64,000 nucleotides of DNA from Cricetomys ansorgei (lineage: Eukaryota > Chordata > Mammalia > Rodentia > Nesomyidae), in NCBI GenBank assembly GCA_026225945.1, contig JAMJFZ010002500.1:1054001-1118000 (forward strand). The letters run 5' to 3'. Under the pieces are notes generated by a model that worked only from the letters and a program-made list of their open reading frames with translations, did not search any database and was not told the DNA's origin. The position numbers and the translations under genes were made by a program. This document shows positions 12,195 through 46,865 of this stretch, piece after piece. Numbering within the stretch: position 1 is the stretch's first letter; every line of letters starts with the position of its first letter.

Positions 12195-12331
12195 TTGAGA
12201 CAAGAGTTTCTTATGTATCCCTGGCTGCCAGGCTACATGTAGACCAGGCTGGCCTCAGATTCATGGAGATCCACCTGCCTTTGCTTCCTAAATGTTGGGC
12301 TTAAAGGCCTGCATACCAGCGTATCTGGCCC
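12195..12331 (-). repeat. SINE B1
   Basis: Reverse B1: ttgagacaagagtttcttat, tagaccaggctggcctcaga, ctaaatgttgggcttaaagg. Confidence 0.82.
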
Positions 12332-12369
12332 CTGGCAATTTTAAAATAAGAGATTCTTTGTTTTTTTTT

Positions 12370-13200
12370 TGCAGAAGAGTTCTTGGGACTCCACTCAGGA
12401 GGGGAATATGGGCGAAAAGGAGAATTATGGCAAACAAGATAGTTCGTTCTTTATGGCGAATGAGCACAGTAGTTCATTCTTTATGGGACTCAGACATGGC
12501 ACACTTACCCAGTTTAATAAATGACATGCACAGTGCTCTTTAGAAATAAAAACACAAAAGTGTTTTTAATAAGAAAATTTAACTGTACATATCAAGGGGA
12601 GGAATGGGTAGGGAGAGGACACTGGTAGAAGGGAGCAGTTCCGAGAGGGGGGGGGGGAGAGAGAGGGAGAGAGAGAAGAAGGGGGTAAGAGAGTTGCTGC
12701 TTGCTGAGAACTTTAAGGGCCAGTCATCTTAGGGGCCTTCCTGGTATGCTGGTGCAATCCAGGATGGAGCCATCATTCCTCCTGGCAGCCTGCAAACCTG
12801 CAAAACCTGAGGTGATTACAAAGAGCATTTGAAAAGAACATCTGAGCCACCAGTGGCTTGGAGGCTCTTGCTAGCTGAATTCTTCTGGTGTGGATTCATT
12901 TTTTGGTGTGCTAATATTAAAGGCTGTCTCTTCCTGGAGCATTAGCCCCTGTCCAGGGGCAGTTTGCCAGGGTTAGGGAAAAAGGGCCTTCGAGGTTTCC
13001 GAGTGAAGCGGCTACAGGGAAAGGAATTTCCCTGCCACCAAGGCCAGCTCAGCAGGCCGTGTAGACATTCTCTTTAAAGATGAAAATTCAGCAAGGAAGC
13101 AGAGAAATATAGCTGGACTGATAGTTCCCCAGCTAAAGAGTCCCGGGTCTCTGCCAGGCAGACTCTATTTAGCATCCGGGATACTCATAGGCGTCAGCAA
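12370..13200. other. Unclassified segment, possible old retroelement or LTR
   Basis: GC-mixed segment inserted in AT-rich intron, right after a T run and a B1. It contains two near copies of agttcNttctttatgg about 33 bases apart, a G/GA low-complexity tract (12642-12685) and no usable ORF. It does not match any rodent SINE or L1 block I can recall. It could be an LTR or an old L1 part. Confidence 0.3.
12642..12685. repeat. G/GA low-complexity tract
   Basis: A G run of 12 followed by (GA)n and ggggg. Confidence 0.9.
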
Positions 13201-14109
13201 TTTTTATGATTGGTTTTTAGTTAATAGTCTATCATATAGTTAGCTAAAAATTTAAGGATTATTATTACTAAAACAGAAAAACAAACTAGATCACTGGGAT
13301 TTACTAATGAACTTGAAATAACACCTGGATCTTTTCCTGTACCCTCAAATAGTTTACTCTTTAACCTTCAGTTTGGCAAGAGTCATGGTTATTTTTAGAG
13401 TAAAGGCAGTAGAGCTAATCTAAACTCTTCCAGCTACCTGAGAAAGTGACCTACCTCATCAGCTCTTTCAGCTCAGCATAATTTGTTCCAGACCAGATTT
13501 TACATGTTAATTATCAAAACAATGGAGTTCTAGGGTATATTGTGGACTGAAAAATGAAAATGATGGTTTGGGCTTGAATCAGAATGGTATTCATTTTGTT
13601 GATGAACAGAAGAGGTCTGCAGTGAGTGGCTGTGGTGTTTAAGTTGTGGGGCGCAGTTACAGCGTCTCCACTCGCTTTAGTTTGGACCGTATCTGATGAT
13701 ACCTCAGGCTGCTGTAGCGAAACACCAAAGCAGAACTCTGGTTCCTTATACTTCTAGAGGGTGAAGAGTAATGTGCACATGTGGGGGGCTTCTCTTCCAA
13801 CTCATAGAGGTCTGCCTTCTCACTGCCCTCACATGCCAGAGAGAAAGAAGGAAGAAAGAGCTTTATCTCATAAATCCTATCTTGAGGATATCCACTCTCA
13901 TGACTGCATCTAAACTTGATTGTGTACTAAAGACTCCAAATCTAAATGCCATCACATTGGAAGTTATGCTTTCAGTGTACGAACTGCAGGCATTTACTGT
14001 AGTTTCTGCACTAGAGTTGAATTGGTGATGTTTTATTTTGACTGAAACTTAGAATTGTAGCTTCTCTCAAAAGTAGTCGTATTGTCATAATTTGTGTGAG
14101 AGTGAGAGA

Positions 14110-14422
14110 GTGTGTGCATATGCATGTTCGTGTACTTACGTGTACAACTGCCACAGCATGTAGGGGTCAGAGACAGCCTCAGGTGGCTATCCTCACTTTC
14201 TGCTTCATTTGTGACAGGTTCTTTGTTGTTTGCACCTGTATGCACCAAGCTAACTAGACTGCAAGCTTCTGGAAATTCTCTTGCCTCCCAGCTCCTGTCT
14301 CTCCTGGGAACCCTGGCATTCCAGATGTGAGCTACCATATTTGGCTTTTTCTGTGGAGCCTGAGGATTCAAACTTGACACTTGTGTGGCAAGTGCTCTAG
14401 CCACTAAACTGTCTCCACAGCC
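14110..14422 (-). repeat. RSINE/B4-type SINE
   Basis: Ends with the reverse tRNA-like head: gtggcaagtgctctagccac and actgtctccacagccc. The middle is diverged. Confidence 0.5.
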
Positions 14423-14597
14423 CATAATCTTTTGGTTTTCTAGAGAAATAGCTCCCAAAGTGGGTATCTGTGCACTCAAAGTAAATATAAGATGATCCAG
14501 TGGTGTATAGAAAAAGAATGTTGAAATAGTGTTTAATATATGTTCTAGAAAAAAATTACTCACCTTTTAAAAATTATTACTACATTTTTGTACTTGT

Positions 14598-14741
14598 TTT
14601 GTGTGCCATGTGCATGTGTGGAAGTCCGAGGACAGTTTGTGGAGTCCGTTTTCCTTCTACCATGGGAGTCCCAGAGATTAAACTCAGAATTGCAGGCTCA
14701 GTGCCAGGTCAGGTACATTATTGAGCTATCTCACTAGCCCT
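14598..14741 (-). repeat. RSINE1/B4-type SINE
   Basis: Reverse signature: tggaagtccgaggacagttt, ggagtccgttttccttctac, gagctatctcactagccc. Confidence 0.65.
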
Positions 14742-14774
14742 ATTTTATAATTTTAAAAATTATTTTTATTTTAT

Positions 14775-14975
14775 TATTGTGTGTATGAGTGTTTTTCCTG
14801 CCTGTGTACCACATGTGTGCCTGGTACGTGTGGAAACCAGAAGAGGACATCCTCTTCCTTAGAACTAGAGTTACAGAGGATAGTGAGCTGCCACGTGTGT
14901 GTTGGGGAATTGAGCCTGGATCCTCTCGAAAGAGCAGCCAATGCTTTTAAGCTCTGAGCCATCTCTCCAGCCTCC
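14775..14975 (-). repeat. SINE B3 (B2 family)
   Basis: Reverse B3: tgtgtaccacatgtgtgcct, gtgagctgccacgtgtgtgt, gagccatctctccagcctcc. Confidence 0.9.
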
Positions 14976-14987
14976 CTATTTTGCATT

Positions 14988-15125
14988 TTTTAGATAGGGT
15001 CATATTACATTGCTTTGACTGGCCTGTTACTCAGTTTGTAACTTTGGTTGGCCTCTAACTCTTGGTAATCCTTCTACCTCAGCCTCTCAAGTACTGGGAT
15101 TACAATGTGTGCTTCCATGTTGGCT
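14988..15125 (-). repeat. SINE B1, diverged
   Basis: Reverse B1-like: tagatagggtcatattacat, cctcagcctctcaagtactg, ggattacaatgtgtgc. Confidence 0.65.
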
Positions 15126-15231
15126 AATCTTAATATTTAATGCTACTCAATTGTGTGTTTGTGTGTGTACATACTTATTGGGGGTAGATGCTCTAAGTTT
15201 ACACTGAAGTTCATTCATAAAATTTGATAAC

Positions 15232-15352
15232 TGCGCCAAGCGGTGGTGGCACACGCCTTTAGTCCCAGCACTTAGGAGGCAGAGGCAGGCAGATCTCTAT
15301 GAGTTGCAGGACAGCCAGAATTGTAGCAGGGAAACCTGTCTTGAAACAAACA
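15232..15352 (+). repeat. SINE B1
   Basis: Sense B1: gccaagcggtggtggcacac, agtcccagcacttaggaggc, gggaaacctgtcttg. Confidence 0.87.
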
Positions 15353-15499
15353 GTTTTGATCACTATAACTTTTTGCATAGGTTTTAACATATAATTCTAC
15401 TAATGTATAACATCATATACAGGTTGAATATCCCTTACCTAAAATATTCAGGATATGAAGTATTTTACGTTTTGGTTTTTCAGATTAGTATTTGCTGTT

Positions 15500-15575
15500 G
15501 CAGTACTGGGCATTGGGCCTAGGGCCTCATAATGTACTGGCCAACTACTCTACTATTAAGCTATACTTCAAGCCC
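15500..15575 (-). repeat. ID-like SINE
   Basis: Reverse ID-like: gcagtactgggcattgggcc and ctctactattaagctatact. Confidence 0.5.
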
Positions 15576-15717
15576 AGATTTGGGAATGTTTGCATGTAAA
15601 CAGTATGAACATCTGAAGTGCTCTAAATTTCTAAACTAATTGAGGATCATGTTTATACACAGTAAGTTTCACAATTTGGGGCATTTGGATACTTCAACAA
15701 GGGCACTCTGTCTTTTT

Positions 15718-15852
15718 TGTTTTTTGAGGCCAGGGTCTCATGTAGCCCACACAGAGTTTGAATTTGCTATATATCTGAAGATAACCTTGAATTTACAGGC
15801 CTGTCTTCACCTCTCAAGTGCTGGGATTACAGGCATGTGCTACGTGTCCAGC
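15718..15852 (-). repeat. SINE B1, diverged
   Basis: Reverse B1: ttgaggccagggtctcatgt, ctcaagtgctgggattacag. Confidence 0.75.
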
Positions 15853-15889
15853 TTTTTTTTTTTTTTTTAAACATTTTTAGGTTACTTTT

Positions 15890-16050
15890 TTTTAAGATTC
15901 ATTTATTTTTTTGGAGTACTCTATCTTCATGTACACTTCCATACCAGAAGAGGGCATCTGATCCCCACCGTGTGGTTGCTGGAAATTGAACTCAAGACCT
16001 CCGGAAGAGTTGTCATTTTCTCTTAACCGCTGGACCATCTCTCCAGCCCC
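15890..16050 (-). repeat. SINE B2
   Basis: Reverse B2: agattcatttattttt, ccagaagagggcatctgatc, gaccatctctccagcccc. Confidence 0.87.
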
Positions 16051-16789
16051 ACCATGCCTAGCTTTTAATGTTTTGTTTTATAGATGAAGAAAGCAAAGTC
16101 CAGCGATTATTGTGAGCTTATCAGGGTCCCATATTGTAACGGCTTCACTCATTTGCTGAGATCTTGAACTTGTACTTTTTAGACTGGAACTATCTGTTGA
16201 GGTTTGCATAAGCATTCACAGGGGTTTCTGCTTCTGAATTTAGTAATGAGGGCTGTCAACTTTATCTCAGAAAGAAGATACCTTATTAAAGAACCTTAAG
16301 CCATTTTCTCTCCTAAAAGACTATCCTGTGAACTCTGGGTATGAATTAAACATTATGGCTCCCTTTTCCCCATTTCTCAGAGGAGGTCATAGAGACTGGG
16401 CAAACAGATACCTTTTTTTTTTAGAGCAGTATGACAGGTTCACACATTCCCTCTCTCTTGGAGAGGATACTTATTAATTATAAGGAAAGTTTTTTGAAGC
16501 TGCTCTGGAAATGGGTAGCAGTGGAGTGGGAATGTGATGTGGTAGACAGTTCAATTCTAGAAGCAGAACGCTGTCTACTCCTAATTTTTACCATGGTACA
16601 GTGGTCTGCTTTCTGACCAGTAATGGAATAACTTTCCTTATTTCATAGGAGTTTTACAGCAATGCAGTTAATTTTAAAACCTTAGATTCAGGGTTGGGAG
16701 ATTACTGAGATGCTAAAGATTATAAGTAGTGACTATTGAGAGACAAAGCCAAGTGCTGTGGGGAATGCTTTACCAAAAAACATCCTCAT

Positions 16790-17035
16790 GGGGCCGGGAG
16801 ATGGCTCAGGTTAAGAGCACTTACTCCACTTGCAGAAGACCTGGGTTCTTTTCTGAGCAATCAATCACATGGTGGCTCACAAACCACCCATAACTCCAGT
16901 TCCAGGGGGTCCAGCAGCATTTTCTGACCTCAGGCATCATCACATCCGTAGTGCACATAAATATATGCATGCGTTCATACATACATACAGGAAAAAACTG
17001 ATATATACATTTTTGTTTAAAATACATACACATTA
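16790..17035 (+). repeat. SINE B3 (B2 family)
   Basis: Sense head ggggccgggagatggctcag, then agaagacctgggttc and an extended CA/AT-rich tail. Confidence 0.8.
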
Positions 17036-17050
17036 AAGGAAGGGAAAGAA

Positions 17051-17175
17051 ACCAGTTGTGGTAGCTCATGCTGTTATCCCAGCCCTGGGGAATCTGAGTC
17101 AGAAGGGTCCCCCTGAATTTGAGGCTGGCTTCAGGTACAAAGTGAGACCCTGTCTTACACAAACAAACAAAAAGT
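17051..17175 (+). repeat. B1/B4-like SINE
   Basis: Sense pattern: gttgtggtagctcatgctgt, aaagtgagaccctgtcttac, and an AAAC tail. Confidence 0.6.
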
Positions 17176-17807
17176 GGGAGGAAGAAAGTAGTCTGCTCAG
17201 AAAATAGCTACTGTTTGTGTACAGCTGTCCACACCTTGGGTCGGCACTGTCTTCCCTCACTGCTCTTCAGGTGTCTTCTCATATTCAGTCCTGTTTTCTG
17301 CAGTTCTTCTGCTTCCCCACTGTGACCTACTGTAAGCAGTCTTTGGGCACAGGACAATTTTTGTCAAACAGCATAGGTTTCTGTGAAGGAGAGAAGTAGA
17401 GGGTGAGGCTAAGGATGGGCTCCTAGGGTGATTGTTAGGGAATGAAAGGGCTGTTGAAAGATTGGAGGACGGTGCCTGGGTACTCGGTCTTGGGTCATAA
17501 TCATACTTTGTCTTTTACCACTGCCTTTTGTCCGAGACACTGAAAGGGCTAAACAAAACTCTGGCCTGAATAATATTATTCTTTGCTCTTTGGAATTTGC
17601 TGGACATGACAATAAGGCTCTGGAGAGGGGTGGGAGTGTTATAGAGCATTAAAGAAATAAGATACATTCCCTAGTTGTAGTTAGGGCTTTGCTACAGAGA
17701 TGAGTCTGGTGAAAATTAGTAGAATTAGCTGAAGTAATATTTGCCACTATGTAAAACGAACTAGGATGGTTTAATGGGAATTCTCTTTACACACCTTCGT
17801 ATGACCA

Positions 17808-17862
17808 ATCTGACACTCACAGAGATCTGCCTGCCTGTGTCTCCTAAGTGCTAGGCTTAAGG
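17808..17862 (-). repeat. B1 fragment
   Basis: Only the tctgacactcacagagatct to ctcctaagtgctaggcttaa part of a reverse B1 remains. Confidence 0.65.
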
Positions 17863-17904
17863 TTTTTCTTTAGGGTAAGACATTCCTGAGTTCAAATAAT
17901 CTTT

Positions 17905-18064
17905 TTTTTTTTTTTCTTTTGATTTTTCAAGACAGGGTTTCTCTGTATAGTCCTGGCTGCCCTGGAACTCACTGTGTAGATCAGACTTCCCACAAACTCA
18001 AAATCTGTCTGCCTCTGCCCCCAAATGCTGGGATCAAGGGTGTGTACCACCACTGCCTGGCTCT
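17905..18064 (-). repeat. SINE B1
   Basis: Reverse B1 after a T run: agacagggtttctctgtata, ccctggaactcactgtgtag, gtaccaccactgcctggctc. Confidence 0.9.
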
Positions 18065-18695
18065 CCTTATAATCCTATGTGTATTTGCTTATAATAGGCT
18101 TGACACTCACTATGCATCTGAGTGACTAAAGGGCAAATTCCTTTGCAAGAGCTTGATTTCTTCTGTCAATTTGTGTGTGAAATGAGATTCAGAATTTGTG
18201 TATTCATTTTGTGAAAACAAATGCTTCAGAGTTTGTGGAAGCGTGTCTGTTGCTTACAGTGGGAGGTTCTTGTTCAGAGGGCAATGCTGAAGGTGGCCTT
18301 CTGTATTAAGTTGAGGTTCTTACCCAGCAGCATGCTATTAGATATGTGCCTGTTGTTTCAAGTTTTATTGCAGTTCTTTCCTTCCCATCTGAAAAAACTG
18401 TCAGCTACTTAATAAAAAAGGTAAAGAGATGGCAGTTGATCTTTGCTCAAGTATGTCTCTTTATGGAATTACATTCAGGGAAGCTGGATGTTGTGTGTGT
18501 TTGTATGTGTGTGTGTTTATTAGCAACTGAGTAGGTATGTTAAGTCTACTCACAAAAAAAATTCATTCTTACGAAAATGGTAAGTCCTATGAATTGTGAA
18601 ACCTCCTTATCTGTTGTCCTTCCCTGGAGCTTTTCTAATTATTTTATTTTCTTCTTTCTAAATCCAGGCTGGCTACAGCAAATACCATTTTCAAG

Positions 18696-42853
<24,158 letters not shown>

Positions 42854-42966
42854 GGCCCCAAATTTAGGAGGGATGGGCTGGGGCTGCCAACCCGATCCTG
42901 CCTGGGGAACATTTTTGGTCCCAGGCCCTTACATTCATCAGAAATGCACTTTGGACTTTTTGTTTA

Positions 42967-42972
42967 AATAAA
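42967..42972 (+). terminator. Proximal poly(A) signal AATAAA of DCAF8
   Basis: AATAAA 114 bases after the stop codon; it could give a very short 3'UTR. No strong GU-rich element follows closely. Confidence 0.35.
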
Positions 42973-43766
42973 AGAAAGATATCTGAGGAGGACAGACCAC
43001 AGGAGATTGAGCCAGCAGAGAGCCCCTAGGAGTGAGAGGCAAGCCTGGTATGAGGTTCCATGGAAAGGTGCAAAGGACTCAGCAGAAATGGGCCTCTCCC
43101 TGAAGCCTTTTGTTTAGGGGAGGGAAACAAAGCCTTTTGTTAACTGGCTTGGATAGGAAATGGGGCTTATTTTCCTTTGACCTCCCTTGTTTCTTTTGTG
43201 GGGGAAGGGGGAAGGACTGGCTGTTGAGTACCCAGGGGCCGGAGAGGAGGGTAGGAATGCCACCCTCTTTGGTTTAGGTTTTTCACCTTTTTTTCCCCTT
43301 TTGTTTTTTTAAGAAGTCTGACAGTTCCATTGTTTTTTCGCCCCCAGCAACCTCGTTCCAAGGATCCTATGTTTCTGGGAAATCCTTAAGAGTCCCTAAC
43401 CATCCCAGTACTTCTCTCTTCCCTTTCCACCCTTCCCACCACACTTACCCTCTGTACTTATCACAGTGTTTTGCACTTGATTATGAATCCTTCACTTTCT
43501 CCCCTTCATCCCATCACCTTCTACATGGGGGTCGGTGATGGAGCTTGTGGAGAGGTGGGAGGGGCAAAGGGTGGAAGAACAGGAAGAAGTTACCTCTTTG
43601 TTTTGTTTTTAATTGTTTGATGGCAGCAATTTCCCTGTCCCTATCACTGTTAGAGGCCTAATTTTATATCTATAAATATATTAAAAAACAAGTTAAACTT
43701 GGATGTATCAATTTAAAATTATTGTCAAAAGTTTAAATACCTATATATTCTCTATGAATACAATGC

Positions 43767-43772
43767 AATAAA
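43767..43772 (+). terminator. Predicted main poly(A) signal AATAAA of DCAF8
   Basis: AATAAA inside gcaataaagg at the end of the SINE-free 3'UTR, with GT-containing sequence downstream (gtgatgatctggaggtgac). Confidence 0.55.
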
Positions 43773-43790
43773 GGGACTTAAAGGAAGAAT

Positions 43791-44929
43791 GAGCAAGAGT
43801 GATGATCTGGAGGTGACATGTGGCTCTTGTCACTTATGTATGGCTGTCAAAGCCTAGAGCTTAACCTTTAGGTTTCACAAGGCTCAGGAACGGAAAGAGA
43901 TTTAGCTGTGCCCTTCTCTGCCTTGGTGCAGAGGCTTGGAAAAATAAAAATTCCTCCCAACTGTGCCTCAGGTCTTGTGAGAGCTCCCAAGATTGCCTCT
44001 CTCATTAGAGGCTGGTCTGTCTTTAAGACATGGCTGAAGTGTGACTTTGGGAAGGGCACCACTGCTGCAGATCGCACCCTGGTTCTGTGGAGACAGAAAG
44101 TACACTTCACCCCTTGCCTTGAGCCGCTTGATTCTTTAAGCCATTCAACTCTACCAGCTCCCTTCCAAATGGAAGAATGAAGAGGAAAGTTCCTGGGAAC
44201 GGAGGGACAAGCCAATAATTAGAGGATTATTCTGGTGACTAGGGCTCAGACACCTGTCTTGACCACTGGCCACTGAATATGAAAAGTCCCTGTTGAAGTC
44301 TTGCCCTTAAATGCTTTTGCTGCTATTCCTTTGCCCCTAGTTTTCACAAGATCCATTTGGGAATCCTGCATCCTGGAACGGTTTGATTTGACCACACCGG
44401 GCCGGGAAGAAGTGGGAAAGAGCAGAGGGTGGTATTCCTACACACTCCTTCCTCCTGCCCCCTTCCTAGCAGCTCAGACCAGATGCCAGCTGCTGCACTT
44501 CTTCCTGAGGCAGGGAGTATATGGTAACCGAGTAGTCAGTGTCCTTACTGCTAGTGGGATGATGAGGTGGGCTTCACACCGTGCGCTCTGGAATTTGTTG
44601 TGTTTTTCCTCAGTAAAGCTTTTCCCCTGACTGCTGCTTTGTGTGGTATGTAGTCCATTTATTTGTGATAGAGTACTTTTGTTCCTTCCAATATAAATGC
44701 TTGATTCTACCCATATTGAAAGAGTCTGGGATATCCCGTTTCTAGTGCTTGAGCTACAGAACAGTGTTGTGAATGGAGTAGTCCTGTTTATGTCCGTGTT
44801 ATTTGGAGATGGGGTTATACTGGGTGTGTTTCCTACGGTGAATGATATTCGGGAAAGCGTCACTGCCCATCGCCTCCCAGTCATTCAGAGGTTCCCACAC
44901 TCTTAGTGACCCACAGAACGTCTAGAACC
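43791..44929. other. Convergent gap between DCAF8 and PEA15
   Basis: About 1.1 kb between the two predicted 3' ends. Unique sequence without SINEs and with no convincing ORF; some of it may be an extended DCAF8 3'UTR. Confidence 0.6.
44612..44617 (+). terminator. Candidate distal poly(A) signal AGTAAA of DCAF8
   Basis: AGTAAA variant hexamer followed 25-35 bases later by a GT-rich stretch (tttgtgtggtatgtag), a typical downstream element. If used, the DCAF8 and PEA15 3' ends would be only about 0.3 kb apart. Confidence 0.35.
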
Positions 44930-44951
44930 AATCCGGTACAGTACAGTCACC

Positions 44952-44957
44952 TTTATT
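44952..44957 (-). terminator. PEA15 poly(A) signal AATAAA
   Basis: TTTATT on the + strand (ctttattcc). It gives a 3'UTR of about 1.87 kb. Confidence 0.7.
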
Positions 44958-46644
44958 CCAGGGTTAGAACAAGGCCGTGCACGCTGCAGACAGGAGCAGA
45001 GGCTAGGGGCAACCTCACAGCAGCATAAGGGGAGCAGGGCAGGCGAGTCTATTAGGGCAGGTTACTCTATTTAAGGTTTGTGTTTTTTTGCCTTAAGGAG
45101 AAACTGCTGAAAAGCACCCTCTCTCTTCTGTTTCTACCCACAAGGAAAGCTCCATTTCACTCTTGTCAATGTAATGTTCCAGATGGAAGGATGATTTATG
45201 CTTATTTCCTTTTTCCCATACAAGTATGTCTTTTCTTAAGGGAGAAGCCAGACAGGACTAGGGAAACTTAAGGCGAAACTGGAGTCTTTGAGGTGTGTGT
45301 GTTAAGGCAGGTGTCTGCAGCAGTGGCCAGAGGGGATGGGCAGACTGGGCTCGGCTACGAGTGCTATCGAGGGTGCTCTAGCCAGTCTGGCTTCCTCCCT
45401 CTTCTAACAGCCTGTCCTCCCCTCCCTGTGAACTTCTGCTCCCACATCCTGAAAGTCCCTACCTTCAGCTTTCTCTAGTCTCTGAGTTTGCATGTAAATT
45501 TAATGTTTGTTGCGGTGGTTGGTTTAAATGCTTTTTCTGTTTGGACTATGTAACAGTTTGGCTCTGCCATTCCCTTTACTGTGGCATTCCCCTCCCACTC
45601 TGGCCTAGACAATAAGTTAATACTAAAAACCACAAAAAAGGGCAGACATGGCAGTGCGGGTTTAATATACATATATGTAGAATATATATGTACACACAGT
45701 TAGCACGGTCAAGATGGGGAAGGGCATCTTGGGACAAGTAGGAGGCTGGGTTTACTTACTGCACTCTAGTGACTTGGCTAGGAGGCGTCCACAAACCCAA
45801 AGGAGAAAGGTTACCAAGTCCCTTCCTGGACTGCATTGGGGCAGTAATCAGTGCAAAGGAAACCACTATAATTAACTTCTTTCTTGCTTGGACTATTCTA
45901 AACTGCAGAGTGGGAAGGTTGCCTACAATATCCATATTGGGACCCTGTAGGTATAGGCCAATTGAGGTTAAAACCTAAGGGTCTCATTCCCCAACCTCCC
46001 TAGGCTCAAGGTCAGTATATTCAATAGTCTGTATTTTGGAATGGAGGAGTAGAAAGTGGGCCCCTCTCTGCCTGCATCCCCACCTCAGGCTCAGTAGTGC
46101 ATGGTCCCAGCACAGTCTCTCCAGAGCCGAAGTTGGGGGCATCAAGATCTTTAGGGCCAGGAAAGGATCTTGTGGTCTTCTTATTAAGATCTCTGGCTCA
46201 CACCTATTCCCAGGCCATGACAAGGGCATAAAAGGGGGCCCACTGGCACTCAGGACTTCAGCCTAGGATTAGCCAGAAACTGCACATTAGCCAGTTCAGC
46301 AAAGAGATACAAACTCTGAATTCTGGCTTCTCTTTGCCGCTTCCAGGTGAAGGTTGAGTAGCCTCTTTATCTTCCTTCCCCACTGCTTTTCTTTAGCTCT
46401 AACCATCTCTCCCATATCTCATCTTCACCTTAGCTCCTCAGTGTAGGAATATGCAGGTCCTTTCTGCTTCCATACTTTACAGATGTGGGGGGAAGAGTGG
46501 AGGAAAGGGGAGGAGGAGTGTGCAATTTCTATTTACACAGAAATAGCCTCCACCTCCCCCTATGTAGGGAAGTCCCCCCTCCCCTGACTCCAATCCCCTC
46601 ATGAGGAGGAGGAACTAGATGAGCTAGACAGACAGACAGCCAGA

Positions 46645-46672
46645 GCGTGCGCACACGCACACACACGCGCAT
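46645..46672. repeat. Alternating CG/CA tract in PEA15 3'UTR
   Basis: gcgtgcgcacacgcacacac followed by acgcgcat: alternating purine-pyrimidine, GU-rich in the PEA15 mRNA. Confidence 0.9.
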
Positions 46673-46800
46673 AGTAAGGGGGTTAGGACCAAGTTAGTAA
46701 GTGGGTATGAGGCAGGGATTGCCCTAGCCCCTCCCATTGAGAATGGAGAAAGGGAGTGGTCTGATGAAGATCCAACCTTCCTCCTCTTCCTCCCCCTTGC

Positions 46801-46865
46801 TCAGGCCTTCTTCGGTGGGGGAGCCAATTTGATGATTTCTTCCTCAGAGGGCTGCCGGATAATAT
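46801..46865 (-). CDS. PEA15: PEA15 last coding exon (residues 110-130 and TGA)
   Basis: Acceptor gcttgcag|AT. Encodes [20 protein letters not shown], with Ser116, and stop TGA (46803-46801). Confidence 0.97.

Larger units (their letters stand above)
625..18667 (+). other. DCAF8 intron 2 (18 kb)
   Basis: Large first intron before the coding region, heavily colonised by rodent SINEs (listed separately), one L1 3'-end fragment (8.3-8.7 kb) and an unclassified segment at 12.4-13.2 kb. In the stretches 626-1530, 2530-3490, 4205-4700, 6150-6760, 6905-7490, 8680-9385, 10535-10990, 13200-14100, 16055-16785 and 17180-17800 I see only AT-rich intronic DNA with no gene. All small ORFs here lack resemblance to proteins and many run through SINEs. 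Confidence 0.8.
42854..43790 (+). other. DCAF8: DCAF8 3'UTR (to main predicted poly(A) site)
   Basis: Unique, SINE-free sequence from the stop codon to just past AATAAA at 43767-43772. An AU-rich segment at 43660-43770 precedes the signal. The end is predicted; shorter and longer forms are possible (see the poly(A) entries). Confidence 0.6.
44930..46800 (-). other. PEA15: PEA15 3'UTR
   Basis: About 1.9 kb of SINE-free sequence between the stop codon and the predicted poly(A) site. It contains an alternating CG/CA tract (46645-46672, GU-rich in the mRNA) and purine/pyrimidine-rich stretches. Confidence 0.75.

Noticed and set aside
14033..14563. 176-residue minus-strand ORF
   Set aside because: Runs through RSINE/B4-type repeats (His/Thr-rich part comes from CA-rich SINE DNA).
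44930..46800. miR-212/132 target sites in the PEA15 3'UTR
   Set aside because: I looked for a canonical GACTGTT seed match in the transcript and did not find a convincing one by eye.
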